In this document: piece after piece, positions 32,548-44,626 of the stretch
Numbering within the stretch: the stretch's first letter is position 1
How the letters are laid out: each line of letters begins with the position of its first letter
Assembly (NCBI RefSeq): GCF_037076465.1
Contig: NZ_AP028908.1
Location: forward strand, 620,001 to 684,000
Direction of reading: 5' to 3'
Source of the DNA: Pectobacterium araliae
GTDB lineage: Bacteria > Pseudomonadota > Gammaproteobacteria > Enterobacterales > Enterobacteriaceae
DNA length: 64,000 nucleotides
Notes under the pieces: generated by a model
What the model was told of the DNA's origin: nothing
The model's input: only the letters and a program-made list of their open reading frames with translations
Database searches by the model: none
Translations under genes and position numbers: made by a program

Positions 32548-33539
32548 GCCTGAATCCACAGCGTCCTTTGGTCGGCAACATCTTGTGCGCTGAACTGCAT
32601 GGCTTTCTCAGGCACGGCGAGCGTCGCGAAGCCCGCAGGCAGGTCGGTTTTCACCGCCGGATACATCCAATTCGTCGTCGGGATAGCCTGTTGGAAGGTT
32701 GGGCTCAGGATGAACTGCATAAAGCGTTTTGCCAACTCGGGATTTTTGCTGGAAGCCAACTGCCCGGCGATTTCGATTTGCAGGTAATGTCCTTCGCTAA
32801 AGGTCGCTGCGGCGTAGTTGTCTTTCTTCTCTTCGATGATGTGGTAGGCCGGCGATGTGGTGTAGCTCAACACCAGATCCGCTTCCCCTTTCAGGAACAA
32901 ACCGTAGGCTTCACTCCAGCCTTTGGTGACGGTAACGGTTTTTTTCGCCAACTTCTGCCAGGCTTGTGGCGCATCGTCGCCGTACACTTTCTGCATCCAT
33001 AACAACAAACCTAGCCCCGGCGTGCTGGTGCGCGGATCCTGATAGATCACTTTCCACGGTGCATTGCTGTCCACCAGTTCATGCAGGCTTTTCGGCGGGT
33101 TTTTCAGCGTGTCTTTGTTATACACAAACGCGAAATAGCCGTAGTCGTAAGGAACGAAGGTTTTATTGCTCCAGCCGCCCGGCACCGTAACCGCACGGGT
33201 GTCCTGACCGTGTGGCGCAAACAGGCCGGTTTGCTCCGCTGCCTGCAACAGGTTGTTGTCCAGTCCCAGAATGATGTCCGCTTTGCTGTTTTTGCCTTCC
33301 ATACGCAGGCGGTTTAGCAGCGATGCGCCATCCTCCAGTGCGACAAAATTCAGTTCGCACTCACACTCTTTTTCAAACGCGGTCTTGATGACGGGGCCTG
33401 GACCCCACTCGGAAGCGAACGAATCATAGGTATAAACGGTAAGCGCAGGTTTGGCGAAAGCGGATGCTGAGAGCAGTAACAGACAAGGCAGGCTGGTTTT
33501 CAGCACGGTGGCTGAACGGTGTAATAATTGATTTAACAC
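32523..33539 (-). CDS. thiB: Thiamine-binding periplasmic protein
   Basis: Captures thiamine, TMP and TPP in the periplasm for ThiPQ. The start is a GTG at 33539, chosen because AGGAG lies 7 bases upstream; the frame is open 16 codons further, into the riboswitch side. The 338-residue precursor has a signal peptide ending SASAFA, then KPALTVYTYDSFASEWGPGP, the start of the mature binding fold. NRLRMEGKNSKADIILGLD and YQDPRTSTPGLGLLLWMQK are nearly identical to E. coli TbpA. It is the first gene of thiBPQ, below a TPP riboswitch. Confidence 0.95.
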   Translation of the reverse strand: MLNQLLHRSATVLKTSLPCLLLLSASAFAKPALTVYTYDSFASEWGPGPVIKTAFEKECECELNFVALEDGASLLNRLRMEGKNSKADIILGLDNNLLQAAEQTGLFAPHGQDTRAVTVPGGWSNKTFVPYDYGYFAFVYNKDTLKNPPKSLHELVDSNAPWKVIYQDPRTSTPGLGLLLWMQKVYGDDAPQAWQKLAKKTVTVTKGWSEAYGLFLKGEADLVLSYTTSPAYHIIEEKKDNYAAATFSEGHYLQIEIAGQLASSKNPELAKRFMQFILSPTFQQAIPTTNWMYPAVKTDLPAGFATLAVPEKAMQFSAQDVADQRTLWIQAWQRAVSH

Positions 33540-33598
33540 TTTGCACTCCTGAGAATCATAGGGTGGCAAAGGACTTCGAGGCAGCAATAAGCCGCACT

Positions 33599-33678
33599 CT
33601 CAAATCCCTTCGCCGGTATTAACCGGATCAGGTTCGACGGGTATCTTCTCAGCGAAAAATTTTCCGCACCCCGTTGAG
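33599..33678 (-). promoter_or_regulatory. TPP riboswitch (THI element) controlling thiBPQ
   Basis: On the minus strand the conserved core appears in order: GGGGTGC, then GCTGAGA, then ACCCGTCGAACCTGATC, GGTTAATACCGGCG and AAGGGA. These are the P2-P5 core segments of the TPP aptamer. It lies about 60 bases before the thiB GTG. Thiamine pyrophosphate binding is expected to reduce thiBPQ expression, by sequestering the AGGAG site or by termination. Confidence 0.95.
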
Positions 33679-33720
33679 AACGGCACATTGTAAAGGGTTA
33701 AGTCGGGCAGCGAAAGGCTC

Positions 33721-35379
33721 TCAGCGTTCCGGCGGCGCAAACCAGGCGGATTTAAAATCAAACCAGCCCAACATATTCATCCTGACGCCGCGCATACTGC
33801 GCTGCCCTTGAAGTTGCAGCCAGTGATGCAATAGCGGATGCAGTTGCCCGCTTTTGATGAGTTTTTCACTCCATTCTGCCATTGAGAGTGTGTTATTACG
33901 CCACTGCTGTGCGTCGGTATCCAGGTCGTCGTTCAGGCAATGTTGCACCAGTGGCAGCTCATAGAGCATCGCAAACAGAGAGAATTCGAGCGGCAGATAA
34001 CAATTCAGGCTACCAAACCAGATATCGCTTTCGGCATTACCCTGATACCAATCTTCGTAGCTGATGGTCTGAACATGCAACGTGACGCCCTGCTGCGCCA
34101 GCAGCGTACGCATAATCTCGCTCAATATCCGGTATTCTGGGTGCTCCTGATAGAACGTGAGCGTGACGTCGGTTAGTCCTTTGGGTATGGACTGTGGCGT
34201 ATCGGGGTGATGATGATGCCAGCGCGGTAGCAGGCTATAGGCCGGTGACCAGTCGCGCTGGTTACTGATATTGGCGTGGTTGAGCAGCGAAATAGGATTA
34301 AATACCTGCCTGAGCCATTGCTGAGTCTCTGGGCGCTTGTTCAGCGGCGAGCGTTTGTCGAACAACAGGAAATAACCGCCTTCTTCCATTCTACTTTCCA
34401 ACTGTTCGTGACGAGAATTGTCGGACTGGAACTGAACGAAGACGGGCATTTCTTCCGGTTCGTCCGGTAGGACCCAGATGTTGACCTCATCAATCAGCGC
34501 CCGATAGCCAAAATAGTCATCGAAAGCGCGGATCTTCAATTGGCTGCTGTTATTGCGCACCACGGCATAAGGGCCGGTGCCAATCGGGTGTTGGGCGAAA
34601 TTCGGCAGCGTTTGCCACTCTTGTGGCAGGATCATGGCGTGTACGCTGGCTAAAAGCCACGGCAACCACGTATCTGGGTTGTGTAAGCGGATATCAATCA
34701 CAAACGGCATCGGTGAGGTCACGGCCTCAATATGGGAAAAGAGCGGAAGCGAGGTGAGGCGCGATAACGATGTGGTGATGTCGTCCATCGTGAGTTCACG
34801 ACCATGATGGAAGCGGATGGCCGGACGCAGATAAAAGCGCCAGTGCAGAGGAGATAAACTCTGCCAGTGATGAGCCAGATCGGGTTTCAGTTCCCCATTT
34901 TCCTCATTTATATTGGTGAGTCCGCTGAATATTTGTCGCGCAATGTGCATTTCCGAGCGTCGCAGTGCCGAGCTGGGCAATAAATTGTGTAACGGGCGGT
35001 AGTAGAGGATGCGCAGAATGTGCTTTCCTTGCCGGAAGCTCCGTCCAAGGTGGGCGAGTAGCATCTGGCGCACCGCTTCTTTGTCACCGACCAACTGCAC
35101 CAGTTGCTCAATACGATCTTGTTCCAGCAAATCTTCGGCACGCTGCTGTTGTAGCGCTAATCCGGTATACACAAAGGAAAGTTGCGAACGTTTTCCTCTT
35201 CCGGCTTCGGCTTGCCAGATGAGCCAGCCTGCTTGTTGCATGGCGTTCAATAACGAGCGGATATGGCGGCGTGAGCAATTCAACACACCGGTCAGCTCTT
35301 GCAGTGTGGTGTCGGTGGTTTGCCCCTGAAAGTGCTGCCACAGGCGGATGAACTGTTGTTGCAATCGAGGGGAAGACAT
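33721..35379 (-). CDS. sgrR: Transcriptional regulator of sgrS (glucose-phosphate stress)
   Basis: Activates sgrS when phosphosugars accumulate. The 552-residue protein (E. coli 551) has an N-terminal winged-helix DNA-binding domain (about residues 1-110, with [20 protein letters not shown]). A large C-terminal domain resembling solute-binding proteins of the oligopeptide/nickel type (SBP_bac_5) follows and is the likely ligand sensor. It is divergent from sgrS/sgrT with the 90-base gap typical of the family. Confidence 0.95.
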   Translation of the reverse strand: MSSPRLQQQFIRLWQHFQGQTTDTTLQELTGVLNCSRRHIRSLLNAMQQAGWLIWQAEAGRGKRSQLSFVYTGLALQQQRAEDLLEQDRIEQLVQLVGDKEAVRQMLLAHLGRSFRQGKHILRILYYRPLHNLLPSSALRRSEMHIARQIFSGLTNINEENGELKPDLAHHWQSLSPLHWRFYLRPAIRFHHGRELTMDDITTSLSRLTSLPLFSHIEAVTSPMPFVIDIRLHNPDTWLPWLLASVHAMILPQEWQTLPNFAQHPIGTGPYAVVRNNSSQLKIRAFDDYFGYRALIDEVNIWVLPDEPEEMPVFVQFQSDNSRHEQLESRMEEGGYFLLFDKRSPLNKRPETQQWLRQVFNPISLLNHANISNQRDWSPAYSLLPRWHHHHPDTPQSIPKGLTDVTLTFYQEHPEYRILSEIMRTLLAQQGVTLHVQTISYEDWYQGNAESDIWFGSLNCYLPLEFSLFAMLYELPLVQHCLNDDLDTDAQQWRNNTLSMAEWSEKLIKSGQLHPLLHHWLQLQGQRSMRGVRMNMLGWFDFKSAWFAPPER

Positions 35380-35435
35380 AAAAGAGGAACTCCCTGCACT
35401 AAAGTCATCAATTTATCTTTCCCTATATTACGTCG

Positions 35436-35707
35436 ATACTTTCTAACAAGGAAAGAGAGGAGGTGGCTTATGGCAATTTCCCGTTTGTCCCAGTTCTATC
35501 GAGCCTACTTATCGACCTGTAAAGCGAAGTGGTTGCGGTGGATGTCTACCCAACAGCGCATTGCATTACTACAGCAGGCGACGCAGTGGCACCTGAAAGA
35601 CATGTCCGACGACGAATACCGTCATTGGTTCTAGGTGGTGTGAGGAAACGTATTCTGAGTAATGGTGATGTTTCACCAACCAGCGAGTTCTCTCGCTGGT
35701 TTTTTTT
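35436..35707 (+). ncRNA. sgrS: SgrS small RNA (dual-function, ptsG-targeting)
   Basis: A base-pairing RNA induced by sugar-phosphate stress. It contains the sgrT ORF and, after it, the conserved 3' part: CTGAGTAATGGTG, the seed-like region matching E. coli SgrS CTGAGTATTGGTG. A GGTGATGTTTCACC hairpin and a terminator stem ACCAGCGAG/CTCGCTGGT with an 8-T tract (35679-35707) follow. The 5' end is estimated from a TATATT -10-like box at 35424-35429 and may be off by tens of bases. It is divergent from its activator gene sgrR. By homology it pairs with ptsG mRNA with Hfq. Confidence 0.88.
35470..35634 (+). CDS. sgrT: SgrT, glucose transport inhibitor peptide
   Basis: A 54-residue peptide encoded inside SgrS. 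In E. coli (43 aa) SgrT inhibits the glucose permease PtsG directly. The alignable core is QFYRAYL...AKWLRWMSTQQRIALLQQATQW, matching E. coli QFYQHYF...LCWLRWLSVPQRLTMLEGLMQW. The ATG is preceded by GAGGAGG, a very strong ribosome site. The peptide is longer than in E. coli by a few N-terminal residues and a charged C-terminal tail (KDMSDDEYRHWF). Confidence 0.9.
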   Translation: MAISRLSQFYRAYLSTCKAKWLRWMSTQQRIALLQQATQWHLKDMSDDEYRHWF

Positions 35708-35847
35708 CGCTGTTTTTTCCAGCATGGGGATGTTAATCCGTTTCTGATAGAATCGGTGAAACAGGTACACCGTTTCTGGATGATGAAGATCGCCTATTTT
35801 TCTTCTCTGTCTGAGCAATTTTGTACAAATGACAAGAGGGTTAACGC

Positions 35848-36687
35848 GTGCATAAAAAGCTGGTTGCGCAAGAGCAGACACATTTCAGACACCTGGAGGC
35901 ACTCGGTGGTCTGGATATGTTGCAGGCGCAGTACTACCAGCAGCGTTTTCCTCGTCATGTGCATGATACCTATTGCATTAGCGTGATTGAGCAGGGGGCT
36001 CAACGCTTTTATCGTTCTGGTGCTGAGCACGTTGCGCCCAAAGGCGACATCATTCTGGTGAATGCAGACGATGTGCACACGGGGAGTTCTGAGGTAGAAA
36101 CGGGATGGGCCTATCGCGCTATTTATCCTCACCCTGACCTTTTTCGCTCAATTAATCAGGATCTTCAACGCGCAAAAGATGCCATTCCGTGGTTTTCTGA
36201 TGCGGTGGTGCACGATCCAGGATTAGCGGAACAACTGCTCATGACCTTCGATATGCTTGCTCAGCCGGGCAATCTGTTACTGAAAGAAACGCTGCTGCTG
36301 TCGTCATTAACCTGGCTGACGATGCGCTATAGCAAGACGCGCCTGACGCCACAGACACTACCTGTTGCGACCCAAAATATACTGAATGTTAAAGCCTTTA
36401 TGGACAGCTATCCCGAGAGAGAACTCGCTCTTGTTGAACTGGCAGCGCTCGCTGAGCTTAGCGTATGGCACTTCTTACGGCAGTTTAAAGCCGTTGTCGG
36501 TATCACCCCCCACGCTTATTTGATCCAGGCACGTTTGCGTAAGGCGAAAGATCTACTGCGTAAAGGTCACTCTATCCTCGATGTTTCGGTGCAGTGTGGT
36601 TTTACCGATCAGAGTCACTTCCACCGCCATTTCAGAAATTCGTTGGGATTGACGCCGGGCGAGTTTACTAAGGGTAATTCACTCTAA
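35848..36687 (+). CDS. AraC-family transcriptional regulator
   Basis: A 279-residue regulator starting at a GTG with AGAGGG 9 bases upstream. The N-terminal cupin-like AraC ligand domain (about residues 20-160) shows RFPRHVHDTYCISVIEQG and the PKGDIILVNADDVH strand. The C-terminal double helix-turn-helix (about 180-279) includes LAALAELSVWHFLRQFKAVVG and VSVQCGFTDQSHFHRHFRNSLGL in adjacent segments. It lies just upstream of azlCD on the same strand, so it probably controls that exporter, perhaps in response to an amino acid. That link is inferred from position only. Confidence 0.88.
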   Translation: MHKKLVAQEQTHFRHLEALGGLDMLQAQYYQQRFPRHVHDTYCISVIEQGAQRFYRSGAEHVAPKGDIILVNADDVHTGSSEVETGWAYRAIYPHPDLFRSINQDLQRAKDAIPWFSDAVVHDPGLAEQLLMTFDMLAQPGNLLLKETLLLSSLTWLTMRYSKTRLTPQTLPVATQNILNVKAFMDSYPERELALVELAALAELSVWHFLRQFKAVVGITPHAYLIQARLRKAKDLLRKGHSILDVSVQCGFTDQSHFHRHFRNSLGLTPGEFTKGNSL

Positions 36688-36788
36688 ACGCTATCCCTAT
36701 TCTGAGGGGAAGCAACTTTATCCAATACTATTAAAAACCGTTTTGTTAGTTTTTCGCTATCGATTTATTTCTGGTAGTGCAATGTTAT

Positions 36789-37523
36789 ATGGAAAACGCC
36801 GTAACCCGTTCATCGTCTGAATCAAAAGACACCGTTAGTCCGTGGAAGCATTTTATGACCGGCGTGGTTGAAATGCTTCCACTCTGTTTATCCGTGGTGC
36901 CCTGGGGCATTCTGGCTGGTTCTATGGCTATTCAATCGGGATTATCTGTCGGACAAAGTATTGGGATGTCCGCGATTATTTTTGCGGGAGCAGCGCAGTT
37001 AGTCTCACTAGGGCTGCTTATGTCTGGCGCGAATGTCGTGACGTTATTAATCTCCGTTTTCTTTATCACCGCACAGCATCTTATTTACGGACTGACGTTA
37101 CGTGAATATGTTTCAACGTTGAGATTAAGCAAGCGACTTCCTATCGGATATCTATTGTCCGATGAGCTTTTTGCACTCAGTGAAAAGAAAGACAGGAAGA
37201 ACAATGTCAGTGCCAGTTATTTAATTGGTGCGGGATTCACCTTTTATATTTTCTGGAATATCTTCAGTATTCTTGGCGTGGTCATGGCGTCATCTGTGCC
37301 GGATTTGGATAAATATCACCTTGATTACTCTATCGTTGCTACGTTCATTACCATCGTTGTGCCGATGATAAAAAAGATCAGCACCTTCTCTGGTGTCCTA
37401 TTCTCCCTGCTTCTGTCAATGCTATTGACCTATTTCAAGATAGAAGGTGCCATCGCGATTGCGGGTGTCGGTGGTATGTTTTTCTCTGTGTTTATTGCGT
37501 CCGTGCTTAAGGAAGAAAAATGA
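36789..37523 (+). CDS. azlC: AzlC-family branched-chain amino acid exporter, large subunit
   Basis: Forms, with AzlD, an efflux system of the LIV-E family (YgaZ/YgaH type). Starting at ATG 36789 gives 244 residues; a GTG at 36777 is also in frame, and neither has a strong ribosome site. The AzlC core is visible as LCLSVVPWGILAGSMAIQSG, then MSAIIFAGAAQLVSLGLL and FFITAQHLIYGLTLREY. About six to seven hydrophobic segments are present. It sits amid leu, ilvIH and ilvBN, which fits export of branched-chain amino acids, but the substrate is inferred. Confidence 0.88.
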   Translation: MENAVTRSSSESKDTVSPWKHFMTGVVEMLPLCLSVVPWGILAGSMAIQSGLSVGQSIGMSAIIFAGAAQLVSLGLLMSGANVVTLLISVFFITAQHLIYGLTLREYVSTLRLSKRLPIGYLLSDELFALSEKKDRKNNVSASYLIGAGFTFYIFWNIFSILGVVMASSVPDLDKYHLDYSIVATFITIVVPMIKKISTFSGVLFSLLLSMLLTYFKIEGAIAIAGVGGMFFSVFIASVLKEEK

Positions 37524-37831
37524 GTTGGTTATTGATATTTGTTCTGGCAGGGATCGTGTTTTTTAATCGCTATATTTTTCTCGAACCCGCTGTACCGGTA
37601 AAAATCCCTGTTTTACTGCATCGTGCGTTAAAGTATTCAGCTCCCTGTTTACTCACGGCAATTTGTGGGCCGATTATTTTAATGGAACACGGCGTTATCC
37701 GCGCTTTTCCTGATAATCCGTATTTTCTCGGCGCGATGGTGAGCATCGTGATTTCATTTTTTATCAGAAATATTGTGGTCGCTGTGCTTTTGAGTATGTT
37801 GGCGTTCTATATCATTGCCGCCTTGCTTTAG
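37520..37831 (+). CDS. azlD: AzlD-family exporter, small subunit
   Basis: A 103-residue membrane protein with three to four hydrophobic segments. It contains the AzlD motif LHRALKYSAPCLLTAI (about residues 33-48), typical of the small partner of AzlC. Its ATG overlaps the azlC stop (ATGA), so the two are translationally coupled. The gene ends 12 bases from the 3' end of the first group II intron, which runs in the opposite direction. Confidence 0.88.
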   Translation: MSWLLIFVLAGIVFFNRYIFLEPAVPVKIPVLLHRALKYSAPCLLTAICGPIILMEHGVIRAFPDNPYFLGAMVSIVISFFIRNIVVAVLLSMLAFYIIAALL

Positions 37832-37842
37832 CGCTTAATGTA

Positions 37843-39763
37843 ATCGAGTAGGAGGCGAGATTACTCCCGCCGTCCTCTCACACCACCGTACGTGCGGTTC
37901 CGCATACGGCGGTTCATGTTAACTCTGGAACTGCCGTTGCTGCTCCACTAGTGATATCAAGCCGAGTCGTCTGAACTGCGCCGTCTTTATCGCATCATTC
38001 ATGTGACTCGACCCCGCGTTCCACCACGCTCCTCGCTGGTTACTCGCCGACCTCCACGCTCGCTTTTCACACAAGCCCGCTCGCATTAGCATTCGGGCTC
38101 GCGTATACGTTCGTTTCCATTGCCGCCACAGTAGACTGCGCAGTTTACGCCTGACCCAGCCGTCAATCTTCTCCAGAACTCCTTTTACTTCCGTGTATCT
38201 GAAGTAGCTCATCCAGCCTCGCAGTATCGGTGTGAGTTCATTGATTACGCCTTTCACTGATTTCGTCGCGTGCCCTGTCGTCAGGCTACGGATCTTCTCC
38301 TTCAGCCTCTCGACACTGCTCCCTGCGATCTTCAGTCGGGTCTGTTTGTGCCGTGTCACGCTGTATCCCAGGAACTTACGCTCCCACGGTCGCGCCACCG
38401 CACTCTTCTGCTCATTGACCTTTAGCTTCAGTATGTCTCTCAGGTACACCCTGATTGCCCTAAAGATATGCTCGCCTGCTTTGCGACTGCTCACGTAAAT
38501 GTTGCAGTCATCCGCATAGCGACAGAAGCTGTGACCTCGACGCTCCAGTTCTTTATCCAGTTCATCCAGCAGAATGTTCGACAGTAGCGGCGACAACGGT
38601 CCGCCCTGCGGCATTCCCTTACCTCGCTTCTCTGTCTCGCACCCGTTCGTCATTTCCGCTTCAAGGTAGCGACGTATCAGTTTCAACAGCCGTTTATCCC
38701 TGACATGCCTCGCCAGACGTGACATCAAAATGTCATGATCCACCCGGTCAAAGAACTTTTCCAGATCCAGATCGACCACCCAGCGTTTCCCGCTTTGTAT
38801 GTAGCGCTGTGCCTGTTGCACTGCCTGCCACGCATTGCGGTTACTTCTGAACCCGTAACTCGATTCGCAGAAGTGCGGCTCCACGACCGGACTGAGTTGT
38901 TGTGCTATCGCCTGCTGGATAAGCCTGTCCACTACCGTCGGGATACCCAGGGTTCTCACGCCGCCGTCCGGCTTTGGGATATCCACTCTGCGTATCGCCT
39001 GCGGCTGGTAGGCGCCCGTAATCAATGCCTGCCTGATACTCGCCCAGTTCTGTTTCAGCCACGGCTTCAACTCCGTCACTTTCAGGTTATCTACCCCTGC
39101 CGCGCCGTTGTTTTCCACCACGCGCTGATAGGCCAGCATCAGGTTCTCTCTCGTTATCACCGTTTCCATCGTCAACGGCATTTCCGCTTTCGTTTGCCCA
39201 CCGACCGCCGTGGGGATTTCAGCACCCTCATGCAGCACTGACGGATACTGTCCGTCTCCTCTGCCGCTGGCCGCAGTGCTCTGCGCTTGTGCCTCATTAA
39301 TTCCCATCGAGTATCGGTGTCCTAATCACGGTTAATCATGTTCAGCCCTTCATGCTGCCAGTTATGCAGCACTACTACGGCTTCGGCTGACTGCTGCACG
39401 TTCATCCCGTCGCCTCTCGACGCTCGGTAGCCCTGAAGCAAACGTGCAGCCCTCCCGGGGTAATTCGCGCGACCTTCCTGCTTATGCCTGTCAGCTTTAC
39501 GTCACAGCGTTCTGTGCAAGTATTGGGCTTTGATGATATTTGCCACCTTACCCCGCTGTGCCGCCTAAACTGCTTCCTGTTCGTCAGGCCAGCATTTTGC
39601 CTTCAGCTTCCTTCAGATCCCACCTCGCGGTGGGCACCCTTGCCGTTCGGCTAACACTTCCCCTTGCCGGGTGTGTAGAGGACTTTCACCGCCAAGTCGC
39701 CCCTTGACCACTACAGTCAACGGACAGCGCCCGTCAAGGCGCTACGCGCCATGCCCGGCGCAC
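37843..39763 (-). mobile_element. Group II intron (bacterial class C), copy 1
   Basis: A 1921-nt self-splicing retroelement on the minus strand. The 5' boundary GTGCGCC is at 39763 and the 3' boundary ...CTACTCGAT at 37843. Boundaries come from comparison with copy 2, where identity starts and ends at the same points. Domain V (37882-37913) folds as ACCGCCGTATGCGG-AA-CCGCACGTACGGTGGT with the two-base AC bulge, and a domain VI hairpin follows. Insertion is directly after the T-tract of the leuD terminator, the hallmark of class C introns. It encodes one maturase without an endonuclease domain. Confidence 0.92.
37919..39307 (-). CDS. Group II intron reverse transcriptase/maturase, copy 1
   Basis: A 462-residue intron-encoded protein needed for splicing and retromobility. 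The RT domain shows motif A VVDLDLEKFFDRVDHD with catalytic Asp at residue 181, motif B GMPQGGPLSPLLSNI and the catalytic YADD (CRYADDCNIYV). Domain X, the maturase region, follows (about 330-430, with LRGWMSYFRYTE and WKRTYTRA). There is no HNH endonuclease, as expected for class C, which use terminators and single-stranded DNA as targets. All visible catalytic residues are intact, so this copy could be active. It differs from copy 2 at three residues. Confidence 0.93.
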   Translation of the reverse strand: MGINEAQAQSTAASGRGDGQYPSVLHEGAEIPTAVGGQTKAEMPLTMETVITRENLMLAYQRVVENNGAAGVDNLKVTELKPWLKQNWASIRQALITGAYQPQAIRRVDIPKPDGGVRTLGIPTVVDRLIQQAIAQQLSPVVEPHFCESSYGFRSNRNAWQAVQQAQRYIQSGKRWVVDLDLEKFFDRVDHDILMSRLARHVRDKRLLKLIRRYLEAEMTNGCETEKRGKGMPQGGPLSPLLSNILLDELDKELERRGHSFCRYADDCNIYVSSRKAGEHIFRAIRVYLRDILKLKVNEQKSAVARPWERKFLGYSVTRHKQTRLKIAGSSVERLKEKIRSLTTGHATKSVKGVINELTPILRGWMSYFRYTEVKGVLEKIDGWVRRKLRSLLWRQWKRTYTRARMLMRAGLCEKRAWRSASNQRGAWWNAGSSHMNDAIKTAQFRRLGLISLVEQQRQFQS

Positions 39764-39798
39764 AAAAAGAAAAAGCCCGCAATAAAACGTGCGGGCTT
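39764..39798 (-). terminator. leuABCD terminator, 5' exon of intron copy 1
   Basis: On the minus strand AAGCCCGC pairs with GCGGGCTT and is followed by a T-rich tract (TTTCTTTTT). The intron begins at the base right after this tract. Confidence 0.88.
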
Positions 39799-39819
39799 TG
39801 TGTTATCAATGATGCTAAA

Positions 39820-40422
39820 TCAGTTCAAAAATGCAGGCTGATTCTTTTCGTATTCGGTGATAGACGCTTCGTGTTGCAGCGTCAGACCGATGCTGTCTAA
39901 CCCGTTGATCATGCAGTGACGGCGGAAGCTGTCGATTTCAAACGGATAGCTTTTGCTGCCTGCTTGAACGACCTGATTTTCCAGATCGACGGTGAAGGTA
40001 ATACCTTCCTGCCCGTTAACCAGCTTGAACAGCTCGTCCACTTCTTCGTCGCTCAACTTTACTGGCAACAACTGGTTGTTAAACGAGTTGCCGTAGAAGA
40101 TATCGGCAAAGCTTGGGGCGATAACGACGCTAAAGCCGTAATCAGTCAGCGCCCATGGTGCGTGCTCACGGGAAGAGCCGCAGCCGAAGTTTTCCCGCGC
40201 CAGCAGGATGCTTGCTCCCTTGTAATGCGGCTGGTTCAGCACAAACTCAGGGTTGGGTTGTTGGCCTGCATCGTCCAGAAAGCGCCAGTCGTGGAACAGA
40301 TGTTGGCCGAAACCCGTACGTGTTACCTTTTGCAGAAACTGCTTGGGAATGATGGCGTCGGTATCGACGTTAGCGGCATCCAGAGGAACCACCAGACCTG
40401 TATGTTGAGTAAATTTAGCCAT
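39820..40422 (-). CDS. leuD: 3-isopropylmalate dehydratase small subunit
   Basis: The swivel subunit of isopropylmalate isomerase, partner of LeuC. The 200-residue protein (E. coli 201) contains [17 protein letters not shown] near the N-terminus and the active-site segment [18 protein letters not shown] (about residues 75-92), the aconitase swivel-domain signature. It is the last gene of leuABCD and starts 13 bases after leuC. Its terminator is the landing site of intron copy 1. Confidence 0.97.
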   Translation of the reverse strand: MAKFTQHTGLVVPLDAANVDTDAIIPKQFLQKVTRTGFGQHLFHDWRFLDDAGQQPNPEFVLNQPHYKGASILLARENFGCGSSREHAPWALTDYGFSVVIAPSFADIFYGNSFNNQLLPVKLSDEEVDELFKLVNGQEGITFTVDLENQVVQAGSKSYPFEIDSFRRHCMINGLDSIGLTLQHEASITEYEKNQPAFLN

Positions 40423-40435
40423 GTCGGTTTCTCTC

Positions 40436-41836
40436 TTAATTCAACTCGCGGACGTCGGCAAAGCGACCCGTCACCGCAGCAGCAGCAGCCATCGCTGGGC
40501 TGACCAAATGGGTGCGGCCTGCGCGCCCCTGACGGCCTTCAAAGTTACGGTTGCTGGTTGAGGCACAACGCTCGCCGGGGTTCAGACGGTCATTGTTCAT
40601 CGCCAGGCACATGGAACAGCCCGGTAAGCGCCACTCAAAACCGGCTTCGATAAACACTTTATCCAGCCCTTCCAGCTCCGCCATGGTTTTTACTGGGCCG
40701 GAACCGGGTACGACGATAGCCTGAACGCCCGCGGCGACTTTACGCCCTTTGGCGATTTTTGCCGCTGCGCGCAAATCTTCGATGCGCGAGTTGGTACAGG
40801 AACCAATGAAGACTTTATCGATCTTCACGTCGGTCAGTTTAATGCCGGGTTGCAGATCCATATACGCCAATGCTTTGGCCGCAGAAGCACGTTCTACCGG
40901 ATCGCTGAAAGAATCAGGGTTAGGGATTTCCTGATTGACGGCAATAACCTGACCGGGGTTGGTGCCCCAGGTAACCTGCGGCGCGATCTGTGCGGCGTCC
41001 AGTGTAACGACAGTGTCGAACTGTGCATCATCATCGGATTTCAATGTGCTCCAGTAGGCAACAGCGGCGTCCCAGTTGGCGTCTTTCGGTGCGAACTGAC
41101 GGCCTTTCAGGTAGTTGAAGGTGGTTTCATCCGGTGCAACCAGACCCGCCTTCGCCCCCATCTCAATGGCCATGTTGCACAGCGTCATACGGCCTTCCAT
41201 GCTCAGTGCACGAATAGCTTTGCCACAGAATTCAACTACATGGCCCGTGCCGCCCGCGCTACCGGTTTTACCGATGATCGCCAGCACGATATCTTTCGCG
41301 GTGATGCCGTGTGCAGCATCACCGGTGACTTCAATCTTCATGGTTTTGGCACGACCCTGTTTCAGGGTTTGCGTCGCCAGCACATGTTCTACTTCCGATG
41401 TACCGATACCGAAGGCCAGTGAGCCAAACGCGCCGTGTGTTGCGGTGTGGGAGTCACCGCAGACGATGGTCATACCCGGCAGTGTCATCCCTTGTTCTGG
41501 GCCGATAACGTGAACGATACCCTGATTCGGGTGGTTCAGGTCATACAGCTGAACGCCGAATTCCGCACAGTTTTTGATTAACTCCTGCATCTGAATGCGA
41601 GCCATCTCACCGCTGGCATTGATGTCTTTGGTTTGCGTGGACACGTTGTGGTCCATGGTCGCGAAGGTTTTCCCCGGTTGACGAACCTTACGACCCATCG
41701 CACGCAGGCCATCAAACGCCTGCGGGGATGTCACTTCGTGTACCAGATGCCTGTCGATATACAACAGCGGTGTTTCGTTCGGCGCTTCATGAACGATGTG
41801 CGCGTCGTACAGTTTTTGATATAACGTCTTACCCAT
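40436..41836 (-). CDS. leuC: 3-isopropylmalate dehydratase large subunit
   Basis: The [4Fe-4S] aconitase-family subunit that converts 2- to 3-isopropylmalate. The 466-residue protein equals E. coli length. Cluster ligands are visible as Cys in [13 protein letters not shown] (about residue 347) and the pair in [10 protein letters not shown] (about 407-410). The substrate motif [14 protein letters not shown] is near residue 130. It starts 2 bases after leuB. Confidence 0.97.
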   Translation of the reverse strand: MGKTLYQKLYDAHIVHEAPNETPLLYIDRHLVHEVTSPQAFDGLRAMGRKVRQPGKTFATMDHNVSTQTKDINASGEMARIQMQELIKNCAEFGVQLYDLNHPNQGIVHVIGPEQGMTLPGMTIVCGDSHTATHGAFGSLAFGIGTSEVEHVLATQTLKQGRAKTMKIEVTGDAAHGITAKDIVLAIIGKTGSAGGTGHVVEFCGKAIRALSMEGRMTLCNMAIEMGAKAGLVAPDETTFNYLKGRQFAPKDANWDAAVAYWSTLKSDDDAQFDTVVTLDAAQIAPQVTWGTNPGQVIAVNQEIPNPDSFSDPVERASAAKALAYMDLQPGIKLTDVKIDKVFIGSCTNSRIEDLRAAAKIAKGRKVAAGVQAIVVPGSGPVKTMAELEGLDKVFIEAGFEWRLPGCSMCLAMNNDRLNPGERCASTSNRNFEGRQGRAGRTHLVSPAMAAAAAVTGRFADVRELN

Positions 41837-41838
41837 GG

Positions 41839-44528
<2,690 letters not shown>

Positions 44529-44577
44529 AGGTTTAGTTCCTTGTCGTGTCTACTTGTACTTAGCGCTCGGCGAGTAA

Positions 44578-44607
44578 AAAAAAACCCGCGCATCAGCGCG
44601 GGTTTTT
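44578..44607 (-). terminator. leu operon attenuator terminator
   Basis: On the minus strand AACCCGCGC-TGAT-GCGCGGGTT is followed by an uninterrupted T-tract. It lies between leuL and leuA, at the expected attenuator position. Confidence 0.88.
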
Positions 44608-44626
44608 GTATCGTGTGGCGAGAAAC

